A DNA stretch of 12,288 nt from Patescibacteria group bacterium (GTDB lineage: Bacteria; Patescibacteriota; WWE3; 2-01-FULL-39-13), in contig JAUPVU010000074.1 of NCBI GenBank assembly GCA_030916925.1, positions 1 through 12,288 of the forward strand, read 5' to 3'. The notes beneath the pieces were generated by a model. The model was not told where the DNA came from. It ran no database searches and saw only the letters and a list, made by a program, of their open reading frames with translations. A program made the position numbers and the translations under genes. Each line of letters opens with the position of its first letter. Positions within the stretch are counted from its first letter, which is position 1. Of this stretch, positions 7,433 through 12,288 are shown one piece after another.

Positions 7433-9550
7433 ATGGTTATTTGTTCAAATTGTAGAAAAAGAGAAGCACAACACCAAACAGCTGTTAATGTTGACGGTAG
7501 ATTGGTTTACATGTCACTTTGTGAAGAGTGTCTTTTAAAGTTACAAAAAAAGTCACAAGATACGACTTCACTGGATCAGTTTAGCCGTGATTTAACAGAA
7601 CTTGCAAAAGAAGGAAAGTTAGATCCTGTAATTGGACGCGATGCTCAAATCGATAGGTTGGTGCATATCCTTTGTCGGCGTACCAAGAATAATCCTGTAT
7701 TAATTGGTGAACCGGGAGTTGGTAAAACTGCTATTGTCGAAGGGTTAGCTCAAAAAATTGTAGATAACATGGTTCCTGAACCAATGCGTAAAAAAAGGTT
7801 AGTTTCCTTGGATTTAGCAGCCCTAATAGCTGGTACAGTCCACAGGGGAGCATTTGAAAAAAGGTTAAAAGAGGTAATTGATGAGGTTACAAAAACAAAA
7901 GGCCAAGTCATCCTATTTCTAGATGAAGTGCATACCATTGTGGGTGCAGGAAGCGCTCAAGGCTCAATGGATGCAGCAAATATCCTCAAGCCATACTTAG
8001 CGAGAGGAGAAATGCAATTGATTGGTGCCACAACTATTAAAGAATATAAAATTGTTGAGAAAGATGCCGCACTCGAAAGAAGATTCCAGCAGGTTCAAGT
8101 TGACGAGCCAAATTCTGACCAAACTAAGAAAATCCTTAACGGATTAAAGAAAAGATACGAAGAACATCATAAAATAATTATTTCTCAAGAAGCAATTGAG
8201 GCAGCTGTTAAATTATCCGACAGATATATTTCGGATAAATTTCAACCAGATAAAGCTATCGATTTAATTGACGAAGCTGGTGCAGCATTAAGATTAGAAT
8301 TATCTTCTCAAGAACCAACAAATCTCAAACAGGTTCTTGAAGAAATAGACCTAATTGAAACAGCTGCTTTTGAAGAAGAAGATTCAAAGAAACAAGAGAA
8401 AATTCAAACTAAACTCGAAGAACTAAATAGAGTTAAAAAAGAACTTACAGATCTTTGGGTCCAAACGAAGCTCGATAATACTCCAATTTTAAAAGAAGAA
8501 CATGTTGCAAAAGTTATATCTAAAATGACAGGAATCACGCTATCTGAATTAACCCAGGACGAGAGAGATAAACTTAAGCATTTAAAAGAGTCTCTAGGGG
8601 CCAAGGTCGTTGGACAAAGTGATGCTGTTGAAGTTATGAGTCAATCAATTCTAAGGGCAAGAGCAGGCGTTAAACCCGTAAATAGACCAGTTGGAGTGTT
8701 TATGTTTCTAGGTCCAACAGGTGTTGGAAAAACTCAATTAGCAAAGAGCTTATCAGAGGTATTATATGGAAACGAAGATCACCTAATTCGTGTAGATATG
8801 AGCGAATTTGGAGAGAAGCACAATGTTGCAAGATTAATCGGTTCTCCACCTGGATATATTGGTTACGAAGAAGGTGGTACTTTAACTGAAAAAGTTCGAA
8901 GAAAGCCATTTAGCATTATTCTCTTCGATGAGATTGAAAAGGCGCATTCCGATGTTTTTAACGTTTTACTTCAAGTAATGGATGACGGAAGGCTAACGGA
9001 TGGACAGGGCAGAACTGTTGATTTTAGAAATGCAATTATAATTATGACTTCTAATGTTGGTTCTGAATATTTACAAAGAGAGCATATTGGTTTTACCGAA
9101 GTAAATTTGGATGAAGCATCTACTGAAGCAAATGAAAAAGAAGAAGCCCATATTCGTATAAAAGACAGAATTAATGAATCACTTAAAAGTACATTTAAAC
9201 CGGAATTTCTGAACAGAATTGATGATATTATAGTGTTTCATCCACTAGGTCATGAGGAGATTGCGAAAATCGTAGATATTCAAATTGCAGGTTTGAACAA
9301 GCTTTTAGCAGAATCAGGAATCAAAGTTACACTTAGTGAATCTGCTAAAAACCATATGATTAAAGAAGGCTATAACTTAGAACTCGGAGCAAGACCACTC
9401 AAGAGACTGATACAAAAAGAAATAGAAAATCCTATTTCATTGATGATAATTGATGGCGAAATTGCGGGTGAGACAGAAGTAAGAATTAGTGCCGGAGATG
9501 ACAAACTTAAGATTAAAGTAGCTGACCTGCAGAAGGCAAAAGTAAGTTAG
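7433..9550 (+). CDS. ClpE-like AAA+ unfoldase with N-terminal zinc finger (Clp protease ATPase subunit)
   Basis: This is an Hsp100/Clp ATPase that unfolds proteins, most likely for ClpP. From ATG 7433 it has 705 residues, close to B. subtilis ClpE (~700). The N-terminus is a CxxC-N22-CxxC zinc finger (C4, C7, C30, C33) in place of the double Clp-N repeat, as in ClpE. AAA module 1 has Walker A GEPGVGKT (92-99), Walker B with D164 E165, and LERRFQQV with the arginine finger. A charged, probably coiled-coil middle segment follows. AAA module 2 has GPTGVGKT (427-434), Walker B D499 E500 and [13 protein letters not shown] at 552-554 sits where the ClpP-docking loop is expected. A TTG at 7394 extends the frame, but those 13 codons coincide with promoter elements, so ATG 7433 is preferred. 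ClpC-type naming is the alternative. Confidence 0.93.
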   Translation: MVICSNCRKREAQHQTAVNVDGRLVYMSLCEECLLKLQKKSQDTTSLDQFSRDLTELAKEGKLDPVIGRDAQIDRLVHILCRRTKNNPVLIGEPGVGKTAIVEGLAQKIVDNMVPEPMRKKRLVSLDLAALIAGTVHRGAFEKRLKEVIDEVTKTKGQVILFLDEVHTIVGAGSAQGSMDAANILKPYLARGEMQLIGATTIKEYKIVEKDAALERRFQQVQVDEPNSDQTKKILNGLKKRYEEHHKIIISQEAIEAAVKLSDRYISDKFQPDKAIDLIDEAGAALRLELSSQEPTNLKQVLEEIDLIETAAFEEEDSKKQEKIQTKLEELNRVKKELTDLWVQTKLDNTPILKEEHVAKVISKMTGITLSELTQDERDKLKHLKESLGAKVVGQSDAVEVMSQSILRARAGVKPVNRPVGVFMFLGPTGVGKTQLAKSLSEVLYGNEDHLIRVDMSEFGEKHNVARLIGSPPGYIGYEEGGTLTEKVRRKPFSIILFDEIEKAHSDVFNVLLQVMDDGRLTDGQGRTVDFRNAIIIMTSNVGSEYLQREHIGFTEVNLDEASTEANEKEEAHIRIKDRINESLKSTFKPEFLNRIDDIIVFHPLGHEEIAKIVDIQIAGLNKLLAESGIKVTLSESAKNHMIKEGYNLELGARPLKRLIQKEIENPISLMIIDGEIAGETEVRISAGDDKLKIKVADLQKAKVS

Positions 9551-9576
9551 TTCTAGCATATTCATATAGAATACGT

Positions 9577-9582
9577 TAAAAT
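9577..9582 (+). promoter_or_regulatory. Predicted -10 box of rplS, near-leaderless
   Basis: TAAAAT lies 10 bases before the rplS ATG at 9593. The 42-base gap after clp has no Shine-Dalgarno sequence. A -35 at the usual distance (TAGCAT at 9554-9559) is a poor match, so the call rests on the -10 box and its position. Confidence 0.4.
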
Positions 9583-9592
9583 ATTCCAGCAT

Positions 9593-10009
9593 ATGGCAGA
9601 AGAAAAAGTGGCAACACCAACCGAAAAAACAGAACAAGAAGTAGAAAATATCGACACTACAGCTGATACATCAACTGATACAGTCGTAAAAGATTCTTCA
9701 AAATTGGCTAAGCCAAACTTTAAAGTTGGCGATACGGTCATTGTAAATTACAAAATAAAAGAAGGAGAAAAGGCTAGAATTCAACCATTTCAAGGCATCG
9801 TCATTTCTTTAAAAGGTTCCCAAATCTCAAAAACATTTACAGTAAGTAGAATAGCCGCAGGAAGCATTGGAGTAGAGAGAATTTTCCCATTATTTTCACC
9901 AAATATAGACTCGATTGTAGTTAAAACACCAGGAAAAGTGAAAAAGGCGAAACTTTATTATCTACGAAAACGTGTTGGTAAAGCTGCACTTAAAGTAAAA
10001 GCAGGATAA
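9593..10009 (+). CDS. rplS: 50S ribosomal protein L19 with acidic N-terminal extension
   Basis: L19 is a large-subunit protein near the 30S interface. The conserved body begins at about residue 42 ([15 protein letters not shown]) and contains [42 protein letters not shown] and [15 protein letters not shown]. Total length is 138 residues against the usual ~115. The extra N-terminal ~40 residues are low-complexity and rich in Glu, Asp and Thr, unusual for a basic ribosomal protein. The ATG at 9593 is supported by a -10 box 10 bases upstream; the only alternative starts in frame are poor TTG codons, so the extension looks real. It follows clp by 42 bases and precedes a YraN-like gene, a neighbourhood seen near rplS in other bacteria. 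Confidence 0.97.
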   Translation: MAEEKVATPTEKTEQEVENIDTTADTSTDTVVKDSSKLAKPNFKVGDTVIVNYKIKEGEKARIQPFQGIVISLKGSQISKTFTVSRIAAGSIGVERIFPLFSPNIDSIVVKTPGKVKKAKLYYLRKRVGKAALKVKAG

Positions 10010-10046
10010 TTCATAATAATTTCAATACTTTTTAATAGAATTTAAC

Positions 10047-10052
10047 TAGCAT
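10047..10052 (+). promoter_or_regulatory. Possible -10 box of the YraN-like gene
   Basis: TAGCAT ends 6 bases before the GTG at 10059, the same placement as the other predicted -10 boxes here; TAGAAT at 10036-10041 is an alternative. No Shine-Dalgarno or -35 box is evident. The 49-base gap is almost all A and T, so chance matches are likely. Confidence 0.22.
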
Positions 10053-10058
10053 TATTAT

Positions 10059-10406
10059 GTGAATAATATAATAACTGGAAATAGCTCTGAAGAATATGTA
10101 TTACGACGTTACAGAGGAGAAGGCTGGACTTGTCTTCTTCGAAACTATCAATTCCATAAAAAAGCTGAGTTGGATTTTGTCTTTATTAAAAGAAGCACGA
10201 TACGTTTTATAGAAGTTAGAACCCTATCGTTTAAGTTTCATCCATATCAATCTGTGACTCCTTCGAAAAGAAATAAAATCAGATATATGGCAAGTATGTT
10301 ATTAGCAAATATGCCACAATACTCGGAATTCAAAAAGGAGATATTTTTGGAGATTGTGGATACAGAGAAGTTTAAATCTAACAGGTCGATTAGTTTACTG
10401 AACTAA
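10059..10406 (+). CDS. YraN/UPF0102-family nuclease-fold protein
   Basis: The 115 residues match the small YraN (UPF0102) family, which has a restriction-endonuclease-like fold and is probably involved in DNA processing; its role is not established. Visible features are the N-terminal G-x-x-x-E region (G7, E11/E12), a Gly-Trp turn followed by LLRNYQ, and the core AELDFVFIKRSTIRFIEVR. This gives E37-x-D39 and E52-V-R54, where the family usually has E-x-D and E-V-K. A basic segment, VTPSKRNKIRYMASML, follows as in other members. The start is GTG 10059: the ATG two bases upstream runs into TGA at once. Its position after rplS supports the assignment. Its stop lies 7 bases from the stop of the opposing ZIP gene. 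The protein is shortish but complete. Confidence 0.8.
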   Translation: MNNIITGNSSEEYVLRRYRGEGWTCLLRNYQFHKKAELDFVFIKRSTIRFIEVRTLSFKFHPYQSVTPSKRNKIRYMASMLLANMPQYSEFKKEIFLEIVDTEKFKSNRSISLLN

Positions 10407-10407
10407 T
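10389..10407 (+). terminator. Possible bidirectional hairpin between convergent genes
   Basis: ATTAGTTT (10389-10396), loop ACT and GAACTAAT (10400-10407) form an 8-pair stem including one T-G wobble, spanning the stop codon of the YraN-like gene. It is where convergent transcripts would need to end. The stem is AT-rich and no T-run follows on either strand, so it is a weak intrinsic terminator at best and may be chance. Confidence 0.25.
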
Positions 10408-10413
10408 AATAAA

Positions 10414-11151
10414 TTAGACAGCGAGTAGAATAATCAAAATGCCTGATATAAAAACACCTAATGAAACCCATGCTTTTGATCTATTATTTTCTTGTTTTAT
10501 TTCTGGTAAAAGGTCAGAAGTAGAAAGATATAAAAATCCTCCAGCAGCAAAAGCGGTTATGTAAGCCGTAGCAGATGTCGTAATATCGATATACAAAAAA
10601 CCAATAATTCCCCCTAGAATTGATAAAAGAGATACCGCAAAATTAGCTATAATTGCTTTCTTAACAGACATTCCCGAGTGCAGCATAACACCAAAATCTC
10701 CTATTTCCTGTGGAATTTCGTGCAATACTACAGCCAGAGTGGTAAGGAATCCCAATGAAGGATCCGTATAAAAAGCACCTGCAATAATCAAACCATCCAA
10801 CAAATTATGTATACCGTCGGCAACTAAGTTTATAGTGCCAATTGTGTGTTTATCATTTATTTGATGATGATGGTGCCAATGTAAAATCCTCTCCAAAATA
10901 AAGAATGCCACAAAGGATAAAATTACAATTACATTTGTTGTGTGTATGCCAATTTCGCTAGAAGATTCAGGAATAAGATGAAAAAATGCAGTTCCTATCA
11001 TTGTTCCAGCAGCCAGAGCAACAAGAAATATCAATATATCCTTAAGTAGTTTCTTATTAAAAATTAAAGTGATGGTTCCAACTAGAGAAATTAATCCCAT
11101 AGCAGACGTAGCAACAAATATGTTAAACAAGATCGGAGATAACGGTTCCAT
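10414..11151 (-). CDS. ZIP-family divalent metal transporter
   Basis: This is an inner-membrane importer of Zn2+ or related divalent metals. The 245 residues contain about eight hydrophobic segments (near 8-30, 38-60, 71-90, 107-126, 134-158, 166-188, 195-214 and 227-245). The family signature is clear: HNLLDG in TM4 (H115, N116, D119) and HEIPQEIGDF in TM5 (H144, E145, E149), which together build the binuclear metal site. A His-rich loop, HWHHHHQ (91-97), lies between TM3 and TM4, where ZIP proteins often bind metal. It is the only minus-strand gene, sharing a 43-base divergent promoter region with purF. There is no Shine-Dalgarno site. Substrate (Zn, Fe or Mn) cannot be read from sequence. 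Confidence 0.93.
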   Translation of the reverse strand: MEPLSPILFNIFVATSAMGLISLVGTITLIFNKKLLKDILIFLVALAAGTMIGTAFFHLIPESSSEIGIHTTNVIVILSFVAFFILERILHWHHHHQINDKHTIGTINLVADGIHNLLDGLIIAGAFYTDPSLGFLTTLAVVLHEIPQEIGDFGVMLHSGMSVKKAIIANFAVSLLSILGGIIGFLYIDITTSATAYITAFAAGGFLYLSTSDLLPEIKQENNRSKAWVSLGVFISGILIILLAV

Positions 11152-11160
11152 TATGTGGAT

Positions 11161-11187
11161 ATTATAAACCTTTGGAAAAAGTTACAA
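11161..11187 (-). promoter_or_regulatory. Predicted promoter of the ZIP gene, leaderless
   Basis: Read on the minus strand, TTGTAA (11187-11182), a 15-base spacer and a perfect TATAAT (11166-11161) stand 9 bases before the ATG at 11151. Transcription would start 0-3 bases from the start codon. The spacer is short, but the -10 box is consensus. No zinc-repressor palindrome is recognisable around it. Confidence 0.55.
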
Positions 11188-11188
11188 T
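11183..11188 (+). promoter_or_regulatory. Predicted -10 box of purF, leaderless
   Basis: TACAAT ends 6 bases before the purF ATG at 11195, putting the transcription start at the start codon. It overlaps the -35 of the divergent ZIP promoter. The -35 for purF is unrecognisable; it would fall on the ZIP -10 box. Confidence 0.45.
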
Positions 11189-11194
11189 ATACAG

Positions 11195-12288
11195 ATGGAT
11201 TTAAATGAGAAATGTGGAGTTATTGGAATTTATGGCACAGAAAGTGATGTTAGCCGTTTAGCATACTATGGTCTTTGGACACTGCAGCACAGGGGGCAAG
11301 AAAATTCTGGAATAGCCTGTTCAAACGGCAAAAGAGTATTAATACATAAGGGAAAAGGATTAGTTGCCCATGTTTATACAGAATCTGATATCAAGAGACT
11401 TACAGGATACATAGCCATTGGACATAATCGATATTCAACTTTTGGAAAATCTAATGTTGATCACTCTCAACCTGTTTTTCATAACTCTCTAGCGCTAGTT
11501 CATAATGGAAATCTACCAAGAGTAAACAAACTTAAGAGATTTTTAACAACCAATGGCATATCATCCGAAGGTCTAAATGACTCTGAGATGATGCATGCAG
11601 CAATCAAGTATTGGTATATAAAAGGTAAATCGATACAAGATTCAATTATCAACTGCTACCCGCTCTTTACTGGTGCATTTAGTGCGCTTGTTATGGATAA
11701 AAAAACATTAGTAGCAATAAGAGATCCATTTGGAATCAGACCTCTCTCAATTGGAAAGGTAAATGGTACTTATATATTTTCGTCTGAAACTTGCACATTC
11801 GATACATTAGGAGCGACTTTTGTTAGAGATGTAAATCCCGGAGAAATGGTTTGGGTTGATAGTACTGGATTACATTCAGAAATCCTTGCTAAAGGGACCA
11901 TAAATTTAGATGTTTTTGAGTTTATATATTTCGCAAGGCCTGATTCAATGTTGATGGGCAAAAGCATTTATGAAGTCAGAAAAAACTTAGGGATACAGTT
12001 AGCTAAGGAATCAAAAATTAAAGCAGATATTGTAATTGCTGTTCCTGATTCAGGTATTCCATCAGCAATAGGATATTCAGAATATTCAGGAATCCCATTA
12101 GAATTATCCCTAATAAAGAACCGGTACATTCACAGAACATTTATAAAGCCAGCTCAAAAACAGCGACACTCGGGTGTTAGCATGAAACTTAATTTAATTC
12201 CTCATACTGTAAAAGGAAAAAGAGTAATTATAATTGATGATTCAATCGTTCGAGGAACCACTTCAAAAAAATTAGCGGAACTTGTTAA
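11195..12288 (+). CDS. purF: Amidophosphoribosyltransferase, 5' part (3' end outside window)
   Basis: PurF catalyses the first committed step of de novo purine synthesis, PRPP plus glutamine to phosphoribosylamine. The window holds 364 codons plus two bases of about 450-480. The product begins MDLNEKCGVIGIYG: C7 is the expected N-terminal nucleophile after removal of a 6-residue propeptide, comparable with the ~11-residue propeptide of B. subtilis. Further motifs are LQHRGQENSGIA, IGHNRYSTFG, HNGNL, RDPFGIRPL, FSSETC, YFARPDS, VPDSG, KNRYIHRTFI and the PRPP loop VIIIDDSIVRGTTS (344-357). At the site of the first Fe-S cysteine in the B. subtilis enzyme (C-x-x-E-Y) this protein has D239-V-F-E-F, suggesting no cluster. 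The remaining cluster ligands lie beyond the window. No stop or frameshift interrupts it. Confidence 0.97.
   Translation, partial: MDLNEKCGVIGIYGTESDVSRLAYYGLWTLQHRGQENSGIACSNGKRVLIHKGKGLVAHVYTESDIKRLTGYIAIGHNRYSTFGKSNVDHSQPVFHNSLALVHNGNLPRVNKLKRFLTTNGISSEGLNDSEMMHAAIKYWYIKGKSIQDSIINCYPLFTGAFSALVMDKKTLVAIRDPFGIRPLSIGKVNGTYIFSSETCTFDTLGATFVRDVNPGEMVWVDSTGLHSEILAKGTINLDVFEFIYFARPDSMLMGKSIYEVRKNLGIQLAKESKIKADIVIAVPDSGIPSAIGYSEYSGIPLELSLIKNRYIHRTFIKPAQKQRHSGVSMKLNLIPHTVKGKRVIIIDDSIVRGTTSKKLAELV

Noticed and set aside
7750..8909. Small antisense open frames inside the clp gene (62-69 codons)
   Set aside because: They are shadows of a strongly conserved gene, show no recognisable protein features and lack start signals.
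9437..9637. Antisense frame across the clp/rplS junction
   Set aside because: Phe/Cys-rich translation typical of antisense AT-rich DNA, with no start signal or family resemblance.
10051..10067. ATTATT/AATAAT inverted repeat around the GTG of the YraN-like gene
   Set aside because: A pure A/T 6-base stem in an almost all-A/T gap is expected by chance and would be thermodynamically weak.
11152..11194. Purine riboswitch or Zur box in the purF/ZIP gap
   Set aside because: The gap is 43 bases and purF is predicted leaderless, leaving no room for an aptamer; no zinc-repressor palindrome is visible.
11770..11967. Antisense frame inside purF
   Set aside because: It lies opposite conserved PurF motifs and has no features of its own.

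Overview
The window is gene-dense, AT-rich (roughly one third G+C by eye) bacterial DNA carrying core housekeeping genes. The largest gap between genes is 73 bases (7360-7432), so no stretch over 300 bases lacks a gene. TGA is used as a stop (end of gatA), so the code is standard. The CTP synthase is strongly divergent and almost no start has a Shine-Dalgarno sequence. L19 is followed directly by a YraN-like protein. Together these suggest a Patescibacteria/CPR lineage (Microgenomates-like is my best guess). That placement is inference and not proven by any single marker.

Layout. Bases 1-2063 hold the 3' half of gatA and all of gatB, overlapping by 4 bases and linked by the only clear Shine-Dalgarno site in the window. 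They encode two subunits of the tRNA-dependent amidotransferase that makes Gln-tRNA and/or Asn-tRNA. Next, on the same strand, come pyrG (CTP synthase, 2072-3796), dnaE (replicative polymerase alpha subunit, 3817-7359), a ClpE-like AAA+ unfoldase with an N-terminal zinc finger (7433-9550), rplS (L19, 9593-10009) and a YraN/UPF0102-like gene (10059-10406). A single minus-strand gene (10414-11151), a ZIP-family metal transporter, meets the YraN-like gene tail to tail with only 7 bases between. It diverges from purF (11195 to the window edge), which starts 43 bases away.

The genes share location rather than one pathway: aminoacyl-tRNA supply and ribosome (gatAB, rplS), nucleotide supply (pyrG, purF), replication (dnaE), protein quality control (clp) and metal uptake (ZIP). 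The unifying signal is regulatory. Apart from gatB, starts lack a Shine-Dalgarno sequence, and most have a -10-like hexamer only 6-11 bases upstream, as expected for leaderless or nearly leaderless mRNAs. Genes that look like one operon by spacing may therefore each have their own promoter. The clp promoter also overlaps a degenerate CIRCE-like (HrcA) operator. I see no mobile element, CRISPR array, tRNA, rRNA or clearly new multi-gene system. The points worth following are the leaderless architecture, the CIRCE-like site, the altered CTP synthase active-site motifs and several lineage-type protein variants.
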